Below the pieces are notes generated by a model. That model searched no databases and was not told the origin of the DNA. It saw only the letters and a list, made by a program, of their open reading frames with translations. The position numbers were made by a program, and so were the translations under genes. Shown here in pieces: positions 52,809 through 61,693 of a stretch of DNA of 64,000 nucleotides. This stretch comes from Geminicoccus roseus DSM 18922 (lineage in GTDB: Bacteria; Pseudomonadota; Alphaproteobacteria; Geminicoccales; Geminicoccaceae), in contig NZ_KE386572.1 of the NCBI RefSeq assembly GCF_000427665.1, positions 1,822,196-1,886,195 of the forward strand. Reading direction: 5' to 3'. How positions within the stretch are numbered: the first letter of the stretch is position 1; every line of letters begins with the position of its first letter.

Positions 52809-53192
52809 ATGAAGCAATTTGATTGCAGGCCGGTCTTGATGGCGGGGGCCATTTCGGCCCTGCTTGGAGGCTGTGCGCCAGCCTATGTCGATAGCCGGGA
52901 AGCGCTGGCTCCGGCAGCGTCGAGTGGATCTGCGCCCCTCGCTGGACCGTCCGAACCGGACGGTGTGATCCCGTCCACCGCCAAGCCGCAGGATGTGGTG
53001 ACGCCGTCGCCAGTGCCGGACCCGGGAGCAAATCTCGAGCCGGATACCAATCCGCCACTCCCACCACCCACGGAGCGTGTTCCCCCGACACCTCCCCTCT
53101 GGCCGTCGCCGCCTCCGAACTACAATGCCCAGCGCCCCGATGCTGCGCCGCTGGGCATCCCCAACCGGCCCCCGGCAAGCTGGCGCTACTGA
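52809..53192 (+). CDS. Small Pro-rich lipoprotein
   Basis: A 127-residue exported lipoprotein. ATG 52809 follows GGGGAGAGGG. The signal ends in ISALLGGC with the lipid-bearing Cys at residue 22. The mature part is short and Pro/Ser/Ala-rich (PNPPLPPPTERVPPTPP-like runs around residues 80-105), ending PNRPPASWRY. No family recognised; probably a cell-envelope anchored, unstructured protein. It is divergent from the flavoprotein gene (97 bases apart) and convergent with the small membrane protein gene at 53213. Confidence 0.75.
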   Translation: MKQFDCRPVLMAGAISALLGGCAPAYVDSREALAPAASSGSAPLAGPSEPDGVIPSTAKPQDVVTPSPVPDPGANLEPDTNPPLPPPTERVPPTPPLWPSPPPNYNAQRPDAAPLGIPNRPPASWRY

Positions 53193-53212
53193 CGTCGTCC
53201 TGGGCTGCCCGA

Positions 53213-53392
53213 TCAGTTGGCGAAGGCGGCCACGATCACCGGGACGGTGCCGATCACGGTGACGAATACCAGTAGCCCTCCCACTTCCAGCGCCCGACCA
53301 AGAAGGTCGGCGCTCAGGGGAGCCCGGTCCTTCCAGCGTGCGATCCGGTGGAACAGTGGCCGAGCAGGCCAACCTGGAACGGTCGCGATCAT
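53213..53392 (-). CDS. 59-residue single-helix membrane protein
   Basis: A small gene easily missed because of its length. ATG 53392 is preceded by AGGAG at seven bases, an excellent site. Translation gives a basic N-terminal part (MIATVPGWPARPLFHRIARW) and one hydrophobic segment near the C-terminus (GGLLVFVTVIGTVPVIVAAF), so it should span the inner membrane once. No family recognised. It ends 20 bases from the stop of the convergent lipoprotein gene. Confidence 0.65.
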   Translation of the reverse strand: MIATVPGWPARPLFHRIARWKDRAPLSADLLGRALEVGGLLVFVTVIGTVPVIVAAFAN

Positions 53393-53589
53393 CCAAAGTC
53401 TCCTGGCTCTTCATGGCTCAGCGCCTGATGTAGGCATGTTCACGTAACGTTCCAGGATCATCAAGCACGAAATGAGAACATCGGCGGATTTTTCGGACGA
53501 TGTGCCGAAAGCTCCTTCCTGCCTACTTGCCCCCTTCACGCCCTCGTGCGACCGCAGGGTCCTGCGATTTCACATGAACGGCCCGATCC

Positions 53590-55749
53590 ATGCGTGCCCT
53601 GCTGGCAGTCATTCTGCTGTTCCTGACCCTGTTCCCGGCGGTTGCCCAGGAGGCGACACCTGCCGCTCCCTCGGCGGGCAAGATCAAGGAACTCTCGGCT
53701 CTGCTGGCTGATCCTGGGGTGCAGACCTGGTTGCAGGAATCGGCAGCGGCTGCGGCGACGTCTTCGCAATCTCCAGGACCCGGAAGCGCCGGCGCAGAGT
53801 CGGGCGCCCTGTCCGCCGTGTTCCTCGGATTGCAGGCGCATCTGCACGGCTTGGCTGCGGCAATGCCGCATCTGCCGGCCGAGTTCGCCCAGGCACGGCA
53901 GCGGCTGATCGTCGACGTGGCTGGAGTAGGGCTGCTTGGCACGCTGCTCTTGATCGCCGGCTTCGTCGCTCTCGGGCTTGGAACAGAATGGATCTTCTGG
54001 CGATCGACCAAGGGAGTCCGCCAGAAGATCGCGGCAGCACCGGTCGATTCGGTGGGGAATCGCCTCAAGATCATGGCGTTCCGTTTCCTGTTCGGGCTCT
54101 GCTGGATTGCCGCTTTTGCCATAGGGAGCCTTGGCGCGTGCCTGCTGTTCCCCTGGCCGCCCTTCCTGCGCACCTTGCTGCTGGGCGTCCTCACGGTGAC
54201 GGTGGCGGCCCGTTTTGCCCTCGTGCTCGCCCGCTTCCTGCTATCTCCAGGCAACGAGCGGCTCCGCATCGTCCCGACCACGACCGAGGCGGCCTGGTAC
54301 TGGACCTATCGCCTGACCGTCTTTGCCGGATACGCCGTGTTCGCGTGGGTCGCGCTCGACCTGATGTCGATGCTCGGTTTCGCTGGCTCCTCCCTCCGCC
54401 TCATCGGCTATCCGTTCGGCCTGGTGGCGCTGCTCATCCTGGCGGAGGCGATCTGGAACCAACCCGCAAGGGTTCCTGAGGGGACCCCGCCCTCGGTGGG
54501 GCACCGGATCGCCCTCATCGTCTATCTGACGATCGCCTGGCTGGTTGGTCGCGTCCTGGGCCTGCAGCCGATCTACAGCATCATGCTGGTGGCACTGCTC
54601 CTCCCGCTTGCGATCCGGATCAGCCACCGGGCCGTCCTGCACCTGCTCCGCCCGCTCGACCAGACGAAGGACAGCGAGTTGCCGGGGGAAGAGGCCGAAG
54701 CCGCCCCTCCCGTCGAGCCCTCCGAATTTCCCTCGACTTGGACGGTGGTGGTCGAACGCGGCCTGCGCCTGGTCTTCTTCGCGATCGGCGCGGCGTTCAT
54801 CATTCAGAGCCTCGGCTTCGACGTGAACATGATGACGGCGAGTGACGACCTGCTGGCGCGTATGCTGCGCAGCATCGTCCGGGCCATCGCAATCCTGCTG
54901 GCTGCCGACCTGATCTGGCAGCTCGCCAAGGTCGCGATCGACAGGCAGCTGCGTGAAGCTGCCCGTGAAGGGGAGGCGGATCCGGCGGAGATCATCCGGC
55001 GACGTCAGCGGATCCGGACGCTCCTGCCGATCATCCGCAACATCCTGTTCATCGTCCTGGCCACGATGGCAATCCTGATGGCCCTGTCGACGCTGGGCAT
55101 CGAGGTCGGCCCGCTCATCGCCGGAGCCGGGGTGGTGGGCGTGGCGATCGGTTTTGGCGCGCAGACCCTGGTCAAGGACGTGATCAGCGGGATGTTCTAC
55201 CTCCTCGACGATGCCTTCCGCATCGGCGAGTACATCGTGAGCGGCAGCTACAAGGGCACGGTCGAGAGCTTCTCGCTGCGCTCGGTCAAGCTGCGCCATC
55301 ATCGCGGCCCGCTCTACACGGTTCCCTTCGGTGAATTGGGCGCGATCCAGAACATGAGCCGGGACTGGGTGATCGACAAGCTGGCGATCAACGTCACCTA
55401 CGACACCGATCTCGACAAGGCGAAGAAGATCATCAAGCAGATCGGCAAGGACCTGCTGGCCGATCCGGAACTGGGCCCTGGCTTCATCGAGCCGCTCAAG
55501 ATGCAGGGCGTCGACAGCTTCGGCGATTTTGCGATGCAGATCCGCCTGAAGATGATGACCTATCCAGGCAAACAGTTCCCGATCCGCCGGCGCGCCTATG
55601 CGATGATCCGGCGCGCCTTCGCCGAGAACGGGATCGAGATCGCGGTGCCGACGGTGCGCGTGGCCGGCGGCGAGCAGAACGATGCAAGCGACGTGGTGGC
55701 GGCCAAGGCCGCCACCGATGCGCTGGCGGCCAAGGCCGTCAACGCCTGA
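53590..55749 (+). CDS. Mechanosensitive ion channel, MscS family (large, multi-helix)
   Basis: A 719-residue channel protein that would open under membrane tension to release solutes. A signal peptide (MRALLAVILLFLTLFPAVAQ) precedes a periplasmic helical part and about eight extra transmembrane helices before the MscS core. The core (about residues 495-690) has the pore helix GAGVVGVAIGFGAQTLVKDV, the beta domain ISGMFYLLDDAFRIGEYIV and FSLRSVKLRHHRGPLYTVPF. It is longer than MscS and resembles YbdG/YnaI-type or other multi-helix paralogues. ATG 53590 fits the signal peptide; the stop is followed by a hairpin. Confidence 0.92.
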   Translation: MRALLAVILLFLTLFPAVAQEATPAAPSAGKIKELSALLADPGVQTWLQESAAAAATSSQSPGPGSAGAESGALSAVFLGLQAHLHGLAAAMPHLPAEFAQARQRLIVDVAGVGLLGTLLLIAGFVALGLGTEWIFWRSTKGVRQKIAAAPVDSVGNRLKIMAFRFLFGLCWIAAFAIGSLGACLLFPWPPFLRTLLLGVLTVTVAARFALVLARFLLSPGNERLRIVPTTTEAAWYWTYRLTVFAGYAVFAWVALDLMSMLGFAGSSLRLIGYPFGLVALLILAEAIWNQPARVPEGTPPSVGHRIALIVYLTIAWLVGRVLGLQPIYSIMLVALLLPLAIRISHRAVLHLLRPLDQTKDSELPGEEAEAAPPVEPSEFPSTWTVVVERGLRLVFFAIGAAFIIQSLGFDVNMMTASDDLLARMLRSIVRAIAILLAADLIWQLAKVAIDRQLREAAREGEADPAEIIRRRQRIRTLLPIIRNILFIVLATMAILMALSTLGIEVGPLIAGAGVVGVAIGFGAQTLVKDVISGMFYLLDDAFRIGEYIVSGSYKGTVESFSLRSVKLRHHRGPLYTVPFGELGAIQNMSRDWVIDKLAINVTYDTDLDKAKKIIKQIGKDLLADPELGPGFIEPLKMQGVDSFGDFAMQIRLKMMTYPGKQFPIRRRAYAMIRRAFAENGIEIAVPTVRVAGGEQNDASDVVAAKAATDALAAKAVNA

Positions 55750-55758
55750 AGCAGAGCA

Positions 55759-55779
55759 GGCGGGGCCGGTGGTCCCGCC
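55759..55779. terminator. GC hairpin between convergent MscS and DUF2076 genes
   Basis: GGCGGGGCC, a three-base loop and GGTCCCGCC form a nine-pair stem with one wobble, ten bases past the MscS stop and seven bases before the DUF2076 stop. It can act on both strands; no clear T tract. Confidence 0.5.
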
Positions 55780-55785
55780 CGCTTC

Positions 55786-56358
55786 TCACCATTCGACGTC
55801 GAAGCCGCCGCCGTCGTCGACCTGCGGCACCTCTTCCTCGTAGCCGGCATCCTCGTAGCCGCCGGCATCGTCCGCGGCGGGATCCTCGGCGGGCGCCGCC
55901 TCGGCGGCGCTCGGCGCGAACATCGACATCATCATGTTGCCGAGCAGCATGCCGCCGGCGACGCCCATGGCGGTCTGCATCGCACCAGCAAGGAACCCGC
56001 CGCCTTGGCCGCCCTGGAACATGCCCGGACGATAGCCCGGCGCATGGACTGGCGCCGGCGGCGGCATCACGTTGCGGCCGCCGCCGCCGAACAGATTGCT
56101 GAGGAAGCCGCCGCCACCGCCTCCAGCCGCCGCAGGCTGCTGGTTCTGCAGCTTCCACTCCAGCTCGCGGATCTTGTTCTGGCTCTCGGCCTGCGCGTGC
56201 TCGAGGAAGAAAGCCATCTGGGTGATGTAGTATTTCGTCTGCGGATCGCGCTGCATCAGCTGATCGATTTGGCGCTCGGCCTCGGGATCACGTGGAGCGT
56301 CCAGCTTCTTCATCCGTTCGAAGAAGTCCGCGATTGCCTTTTGGTCTTCGGCTGTCAT
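55786..56358 (-). CDS. DUF2076 domain protein
   Basis: A 190-residue protein of the DUF2076 family: N-terminal helices (TAEDQKAIADFFERMKKLD, ERQIDQLMQRDPQTKYYITQ, MAFFLEHAQAESQNKIRELE), a Gly/Ala-rich middle with FLSNLFGGGG, a hydrophobic Gly-rich stretch (AMGVAGGMLLGNMMMSMF) and a very acidic C-terminus (EDPAADDAGGYEDAGYEEE). ATG 56358 has AGGAGG five bases ahead. Function unknown; often in envelope or periplasm-related contexts. Confidence 0.88.
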   Translation of the reverse strand: MTAEDQKAIADFFERMKKLDAPRDPEAERQIDQLMQRDPQTKYYITQMAFFLEHAQAESQNKIRELEWKLQNQQPAAAGGGGGGFLSNLFGGGGRNVMPPPAPVHAPGYRPGMFQGGQGGGFLAGAMQTAMGVAGGMLLGNMMMSMFAPSAAEAAPAEDPAADDAGGYEDAGYEEEVPQVDDGGGFDVEW

Positions 56359-56739
56359 GTCTGCCTCCTGGTCACCGGGCACGACGAATGGCCGGCAGGT
56401 CCGAGGGGACCTCCGGGGACACCAACGTCGCAGCTACGAGAACTCCGGACTTCATCGGCACCAACCCCGACATCGATGCCGGCCGTGGCTGGCCGACAGG
56501 GAAATCGGGGGTCCGACATCACGGAGCACGATCTGCGCTCCGCCAGAGGGGCCCGGACCCCGCTCATGCCCTTGAGATGGGCCCGCGAGCACCATGTTCA
56601 AGCGGCCGCCAACGCTGCGGGCGCATGATTAGTCCCATGAAGCCGAAGCGGCGTTCTGCAAGGCGATGAGCCGGCTTCGCTTGCCGATGATGGGCTGCTC
56701 TAGGGCGGTGGCCGAAATGGTGCCTCACCGGGGAAGACC
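56359..56739. other. 381-base gap without recognised gene
   Basis: Lies between the DUF2076 start and the end of the MttB-family gene, both minus strand. Short open frames are present but have no ribosome-binding sites or motifs. I see no tRNA or clear terminator. Confidence 0.5.
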
Positions 56740-58314
56740 TCACCATCTTCCATCTCCTGGATGCATCTGCGCCGGATCGAGTCGGATCGGAAGCATGACC
56801 CTGATCGCCGAATCGACCTCCGGAGGAATGTGGGTGGGATAGTGCTTGGACAGGATCCGCCGGAGCTTGGTGCCGGCGCGCGCGACGCTGTCGGTCGAGC
56901 CCTGCTCTTTCCATTCCTTGGGGGACGTGCGGTCGCTGACCGTTGGGTAAAGATACTCCGTCTGCATCAGGTCCAGGGTCTGCTGGTGGCCGAGATAGTG
57001 GCCCGGGCCTTCCAGGCAGACTTCTCGCATGGCCTCCAGGGACAGGGTCGCCTCGGTGATCTCGATGCCCTTGATGGTGCGCAGGATTGATCCCAGCATG
57101 TCGTCGTCGATGACGTAGCTCTCGAGACAGGAGCCCAGGAGGGAGGCATGCATCCCGACCGACTCGTAGACCAGGTTGAGGCCTGCCTGCCCGGCCAGAA
57201 CGTTGGTGTACGCCTTCTCGAAACCTGCCTGCGAATCGGGGATCTTGCTGTCGGTCATGCCGGCGGCGCTGCCTGTAGGCAGATCATAGAACCGCCCCAT
57301 CTGGGCGCAGGCGGCGGTGAGCAGGGCCTGCTCGCCCGAACCTCCTGACATGGCGCCGGTGCGGAGGTCCGACACGAACGGCCATGGGCCGAACAGCGCC
57401 GGCGCACCCGGCTTGAGCGCGTTGACATAGACGAGGCCGGCCAGGCATTCGGCCACCGTCTGGACCAGGGCGCCGGCGAGTGCGGCGGGAGCCGTGGCGC
57501 CTGCCTGGCCGGCCGAGAGCAGCAGAACGGGCATGCCGGCATAGACCGCTGTTTCCAGCGCGCTACAGGCATCATCCGCGAACCGCATGGGTGGAACAAC
57601 GAAGCAGCAGGACAGAGACACGAACGGCTGCGCGCGCCATGCTGCTTCCGAACCGGCGATGGCATGGAACATGGGCAGGGCCGCCTGCAGGTGCTCTCCC
57701 TTCACGAACGAGGTGCCGACATGCTTCGCGGTGCCTGCGAGGCAGGCATAGGCGGTGTTGATGTCCATTTCGAACGGATCAGGGATGTCCCGAGGGACCA
57801 CCGAGCGCTGGTAGAAGTGGACATTGTCCAGCCGGTCCACGAGCCGGGCAATGTCGTAGAGATCGCAGAGAGTCGATTCGCGGTACTCGCCTGTCCTCGC
57901 GTCGATCATGTGGACGGCGGCGCCGGCAGTCCCGAAATGAACACGATGTGCCGAAGGATGCAGGTCATGGCGGCGGTCGCGCCCGAACAGGGTGAAGTTC
58001 CGCGCGGCGCTGGCAACGGTGTCTTCCACCAGGGCCCTTGGAAAGAAGATCCGTGCGTCACGGTACTCGGCACCGGCCGCAGTCAGGGCCGCGACCGTAG
58101 AGGCCGGCGGCTGCCCGAAGCCGATCGTGGCAAGTGCGGTCAGCGCCGCCTCGTGAACACGCAGGACGTCCCGCGGGTCGAGTGGCAGAAAGCGACCGCC
58201 CATGATGCCGGGTCGGACAACCCGCGCGTCCTCCGACACTTCCCGCGCCCGCAACTCACGCCTCGCCTCCCGTCCCCCGCGCCGTCTGCCGTCCTGCTCC
58301 AAGACCATAGCCAT
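56740..58314 (-). CDS. MttB-superfamily methyltransferase without pyrrolysine
   Basis: A 524-residue corrinoid-dependent type methyltransferase of the trimethylamine methyltransferase (MttB) superfamily. The frame runs uninterrupted, with no internal amber codon, so it is a non-pyrrolysine member, as are glycine betaine and related quaternary-amine methyltransferases. Conserved segments include ALTALATIGFGQPPASTVAA, MSGGSGEQALLTAACAQMG and SKIPDSQAGFEKAYTNVLAG. ATG 58314 (MAMVLEQDG) is chosen for its GGAGGC; 14 extra codons are open upstream. No corrinoid protein or MtbA-like partner is adjacent. With the DMG/sarcosine dehydrogenase-like enzyme nearby, a role in betaine demethylation is plausible. 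Confidence 0.9.
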   Translation of the reverse strand: MAMVLEQDGRRRGGREARRELRAREVSEDARVVRPGIMGGRFLPLDPRDVLRVHEAALTALATIGFGQPPASTVAALTAAGAEYRDARIFFPRALVEDTVASAARNFTLFGRDRRHDLHPSAHRVHFGTAGAAVHMIDARTGEYRESTLCDLYDIARLVDRLDNVHFYQRSVVPRDIPDPFEMDINTAYACLAGTAKHVGTSFVKGEHLQAALPMFHAIAGSEAAWRAQPFVSLSCCFVVPPMRFADDACSALETAVYAGMPVLLLSAGQAGATAPAALAGALVQTVAECLAGLVYVNALKPGAPALFGPWPFVSDLRTGAMSGGSGEQALLTAACAQMGRFYDLPTGSAAGMTDSKIPDSQAGFEKAYTNVLAGQAGLNLVYESVGMHASLLGSCLESYVIDDDMLGSILRTIKGIEITEATLSLEAMREVCLEGPGHYLGHQQTLDLMQTEYLYPTVSDRTSPKEWKEQGSTDSVARAGTKLRRILSKHYPTHIPPEVDSAIRVMLPIRLDPAQMHPGDGRW

Positions 58315-58933
58315 GTGCGCCGCCTCCAGCGGGAGAGCCGGAACGGATCTACCCATGACAAATCTAGAATCGGCCAGATCGTTGGCGCCCGTCTGGATTC
58401 GACATGTGACGATGGAAGTCCGTCATCGGAGTGGCCCACCAGGGGTAGCAAAGGGCAGTACCGAACGCGGCAGGCAGAATCTCACCATTCGGAGGGGGGA
58501 GTGTGCTTTTCCCGCCGCCATGGTGCGCAGAGGAGGGATTCCCGGGACTACTCGCGCAATGCGGGAGGCAGGGCTATCGGATCCACCTTTCGTTTTGCAC
58601 TGAGAATTACTGGTAAATAGCTGGAAACGCAGCACCGTCGACAGCCCGCAATCCGCTTGCGGGAGGCTGAACTGCTCAGTATGGATGGCCTTCTCGCGTA
58701 GTCAGCGAGGTTCGATTTTGTCCTGCGCGATATCTGAGTGGTCTTCTCACGCATGAGGTGGCTGATTCAGGAGATCATGCAGTTTTGCCGGCCATTCTTG
58801 AACAATCGTTCATCCAACAGAGGTGGACACCGGGGGGTGGTAGCCTCAATTGAACGATCTCCGTTGCATCATCACGGACAGCACCACCTCGTCTAAGTAG
58901 GTCTGCTGTCCTTCCCGGGGGATCGCTGAAGCA
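58315..58933. other. 619-base gap; contains a TGAAC-N4-GTTCA repeat
   Basis: No gene recognised on either strand. TGAAC and GTTCA with a four-base spacer form an inverted repeat at 58799-58812, about 120 bases before the gene at 58934; it could be an operator. The promoter for the MttB-family gene should lie at the left end. Confidence 0.4.
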
Positions 58934-59914
58934 ATGGGTCGAAGCAGGATCATCCAGGTGGGGCTGAGCGTGCTCGCCATCCTGGTGCTGGCCTGGTGGA
59001 TGGACTGGCGCGCTGTTGCGCGCGTGGTCGATCAAGCCTCGCCGGCTTTGATCGTGTTGTGCATCGTCCTGTACGCTGCGCAGCGCTTCCTCATGGCCGG
59101 CAAATGGCTTCTCCTGCTGCGCGTCCATGGCGTTCGGATGGGACTGTTGCCGGCGACGTGGCTCTACAGCGCTGCAACGCTGGCGGGATCCTTCCTGCCT
59201 TCCACGGTGGGCGGCGACGCGATGCGTGTCGGCTGGCTGTGGCGCAATGGCGTCGACGCCAACGACGCCACTGCTTCGGTGGTCGTCGAGCGGGTCGTCG
59301 GTGCGTTCGTCACCATGGCCGCCGCGATGGTCGGCATGTTCTGGCTCGGGCGGTTCGCCAGCTTCTCCGAAGAGATGCACGGCATGATTTTTGTGGCCGC
59401 GGCCGTGATGGTGCTGATCGGCGCGGGGCTGGCATGGTCGTGGGCGGGCCCGTCCAGGCTGCGGATCGCGCTCAGCGAGAACCACATGGTCGGCCGTATG
59501 GTCGCACGCTTCCGGACCGCCTGGCTCCGGCAGGGGCGGCGCCCGGACGTCGTGGCGGTCTTCGCCGCGCTGACCCTGTTCGAGAGCATCTATTCCCTGT
59601 TCATGGGCTGGCTCACCGCGCATGCCCTGGGGATCGACGTCGCATTCGTCGATCTTGCCGCAGCCTATGCGGTGGCGCTGGCGATCACCCGCCTGCCGCT
59701 GACGATCGATGGCATCGGCGTCTACGAGGGGATCATGGCTCTCCTGCTTGGCACGGTCGCGGGATTGCCTGCAGCTGAAAGCGTCGCCCTGATCCTGGTC
59801 GGCCGCGTGCTGTTCCTGCTGGTTCATGGCGCTGGTGCCCTCATGTTTGCGATCCACGAGGGCCCCCTCGTCTCTCATGTCCCCGCCCGGTCGTCCTCAG
59901 TGCAGGCCAACTAA
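58934..59914 (+). CDS. YbhN/LPG-synthase transmembrane-domain protein
   Basis: A 326-residue integral membrane protein of the lysylphosphatidylglycerol-synthase TM region family (YbhN/UPF0104). Family features: LYSAATLAGSFLPSTVGGDA followed by MRVGWLW, and ASVVVERVVGAFVTMAAAMV, with about eight hydrophobic helices and RLPLTIDGIGVYEGIMALLL near the C-terminus. It lacks the catalytic aminoacyltransferase domain of MprF, so it is probably a lipid-handling or flippase-like membrane protein. No operon partner is obvious. Confidence 0.88.
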   Translation: MGRSRIIQVGLSVLAILVLAWWMDWRAVARVVDQASPALIVLCIVLYAAQRFLMAGKWLLLLRVHGVRMGLLPATWLYSAATLAGSFLPSTVGGDAMRVGWLWRNGVDANDATASVVVERVVGAFVTMAAAMVGMFWLGRFASFSEEMHGMIFVAAAVMVLIGAGLAWSWAGPSRLRIALSENHMVGRMVARFRTAWLRQGRRPDVVAVFAALTLFESIYSLFMGWLTAHALGIDVAFVDLAAAYAVALAITRLPLTIDGIGVYEGIMALLLGTVAGLPAAESVALILVGRVLFLLVHGAGALMFAIHEGPLVSHVPARSSSVQAN

Positions 59915-60001
59915 GTCTCCCGGCCACCGGTACGTTCAGGGCATCAGCCTTCTCGTTCCGGCACGCCTTGCCTGGACCAGCGGCAAGCCTATATCGGTCC
60001 C

Positions 60002-60193
60002 ATGTACATCCTAGAAACCATGCTGGTCGTCCTGGTCCTCGCCACCGTCGGGGTGCTGCTGCTCGGGCTGGTCAGTTTCTTCAGGGGCGGCGTGTTCAAC
60101 GCCAAGTACTCCAACATACTGATGCGGTGGCGCGTCGGTCTGCAGTTCGCGGCCCTTGCGGTGCTGGCGATCCTCTTCCTCGCCTACAGCTGA
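60002..60193 (+). CDS. Twin-helix small protein, HIG1-like
   Basis: A 63-residue membrane protein with two helices (MLVVLVLATVGVLLLGLVSF and LQFAALAVLAILFLAYS) joined by RGGVFNAKYSNILMRWRVG, the HIG1/RCF-like pattern seen in small alphaproteobacterial proteins next to the corrinoid adenosyltransferase gene. Related eukaryotic proteins associate with respiratory complexes. Ten bases separate it from the next gene. Confidence 0.85.
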   Translation: MYILETMLVVLVLATVGVLLLGLVSFFRGGVFNAKYSNILMRWRVGLQFAALAVLAILFLAYS

Positions 60194-60203
60194 GGCAGAG
60201 CCG

Positions 60204-60761
60204 ATGGTGCATCTGACCCGGATCTACACGCGCGGCGGTGACCAGGGACGCACTTCCCTCGGGGACGGATCCCGAGTGGCCAAGCATGCGCTGAGGGTCG
60301 AGGCGTATGGCAACGTGGACGAGGTGAACGCCGCGATCGGGATGGCCCGCCTCCATGCGGAAGGAGCGCTCGACGACGCTCTGGCCCGGATCCAGAACGA
60401 CCTGTTCGACCTCGGAGCGGATTTGTGCCGCCCGGAGGATGGCACCGACAGCCATCTGCGGATCGCAGAGCAGCAGGTCGAGCGGCTGGAGCAGGAGATC
60501 GACCGCATCAATGCCGATCTCGAACCGCTATCCTCCTTCGTGCTGCCGGGCGGTACGCCGGCTGCCGCCTGTCTGCATCTGGCCCGGACCATCGCACGAC
60601 GGGCCGAGCGCAGCCTCGTCCAGTTGAGCGAGCAGGAAGCCGTCAATCCGGCAGCCCTGCGTTACCTCAACCGGCTCTCGGACCACCTCTTCGTTCTGTC
60701 GCGTTCAGCCAACGGTGGCGGGACAAAGGACGTGCTTTGGGTGCCGGGGGCCAACCGCTGA
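60204..60761 (+). CDS. PduO-type corrinoid adenosyltransferase
   Basis: ATP:cob(I)alamin adenosyltransferase of 185 residues, which attaches the 5'-deoxyadenosyl group to make coenzyme B12. The ATP-binding N-terminus reads YTRGGDQGRTSLGDGSRV, then VEAYGNVDEVNAAIGMARL; the C-terminal helices include LNRLSDHLFVLSRSANG, all PduO-type hallmarks. ATG 60204 follows GAGGCAGAG. Cytoplasmic. It indicates B12 use, consistent with the corrinoid-type methyltransferase family encoded upstream. Confidence 0.94.
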   Translation: MVHLTRIYTRGGDQGRTSLGDGSRVAKHALRVEAYGNVDEVNAAIGMARLHAEGALDDALARIQNDLFDLGADLCRPEDGTDSHLRIAEQQVERLEQEIDRINADLEPLSSFVLPGGTPAAACLHLARTIARRAERSLVQLSEQEAVNPAALRYLNRLSDHLFVLSRSANGGGTKDVLWVPGANR

Positions 60762-60940
60762 ACACGTTCGGGCGTGACAACATCAGGCCAGGAGTGGTGT
60801 GATCCGCACGAACAGGCAGCGGCAGCCCTGATTGACAGGGTAAGGGGGGCGTCTTATCGCCCTTGTGCGTTGCAATACGAATCGGGTAGCCGACTGCGGG
60901 TGCGCTCGTTGAAGCCGCGTCGGACGGAACAGGTGGCGCG
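60762..60940 (+). promoter_or_regulatory. Gap ahead of the etf genes with TTGACA
   Basis: TTGACA occurs at 60832-60837, followed 16 bases later by TTATCG; this could be a weak promoter for etfB. The same stretch can fold as AAGGGGGGCG against CGCCCTT, a possible end signal for the adenosyltransferase transcript. Neither is firm. Confidence 0.3.
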
Positions 60941-61693
60941 ATGAAGGTCCTCGTACCCGTCAAGCGGGTGGTCGATTACAACGTCAAGATCAGGGTCAAG
61001 GCGGACAAGTCCGGCGTCGACGTTGCCAACGTCAAGATGTCGATGAACCCGTTCGACGAGATCGCGTGCGAGCAGGCGATCCGCCTGAAGGAAGCCGGCG
61101 TCGCCACGGAGATCGTGGCGGTATCGGCGGGCGAGCCTAAGGCCCAGGAGACCCTGCGGACCGCTCTTGCCATGGGGGCGGATCGTGCGGTGCTGATCGA
61201 AAGCGCCGACGAACTCCAGCCGCTCGCCGTCGCCAAGCTGCTGGCTGCCATCGTGAAGAAGGAGGAGCCCCAGCTTGTCCTGATGGGCAAGCAGGCGATC
61301 GACGACGACAGCAACCAGACAGGCCAGATGCTCGCCGCCCTGCTGGGCTGGCCGCAAGCGACCTTCGTCAGCAAGCTGACGGTCGAGGGCGGCGAGGCCG
61401 AGGCCGGGCGCGAGGTCGACGAGGGGTTGCAGACCATCGCGGTGCCTTTGCCGGCCGTGGTGACGGTCGACCTGCGGCTGAACGAGCCGCGCTATGCGTC
61501 GCTGCCCAACATCATGAAGGCCAAGAAGAAGCCGCTCGACACGCTCAAGCCGGCCGAGCTCGGGGTCGATATCGCTCCGCGCCTGCAGTACGTGCAGGTC
61601 GAGGAGCCCGCCGCGCGCAAGGCCGGCGTGAAGGTCACCTCGGTGCAGGAACTGGTGCAGAAGCTGAAGAGCGAAGGTGGAGTGCTGGCATGA
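60941..61693 (+). CDS. etfB: Electron transfer flavoprotein beta subunit
   Basis: Beta subunit (250 residues) of the FAD/AMP-containing ETF that takes electrons from acyl-CoA, dimethylglycine and sarcosine dehydrogenases. Start [20 protein letters not shown], then [19 protein letters not shown] and the AMP-region phrase [20 protein letters not shown] are diagnostic. Overlaps etfA by four bases (ATGA at 61690). Its presence fits the DMG/sarcosine dehydrogenase-like flavoprotein in the window as one possible electron donor. Confidence 0.96.
   Translation: MKVLVPVKRVVDYNVKIRVKADKSGVDVANVKMSMNPFDEIACEQAIRLKEAGVATEIVAVSAGEPKAQETLRTALAMGADRAVLIESADELQPLAVAKLLAAIVKKEEPQLVLMGKQAIDDDSNQTGQMLAALLGWPQATFVSKLTVEGGEAEAGREVDEGLQTIAVPLPAVVTVDLRLNEPRYASLPNIMKAKKKPLDTLKPAELGVDIAPRLQYVQVEEPAARKAGVKVTSVQELVQKLKSEGGVLA

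Noticed and set aside
56740-58314. Possible pyrrolysine (in-frame UAG) in the MttB-family gene
   Set aside because: The frame is open throughout without an amber codon, so it is a non-pyrrolysine member.
58690-58730. A GGTTCGATTTTG stretch resembling a tRNA T-loop
   Set aside because: No acceptor stem or anticodon arm can be folded around it.
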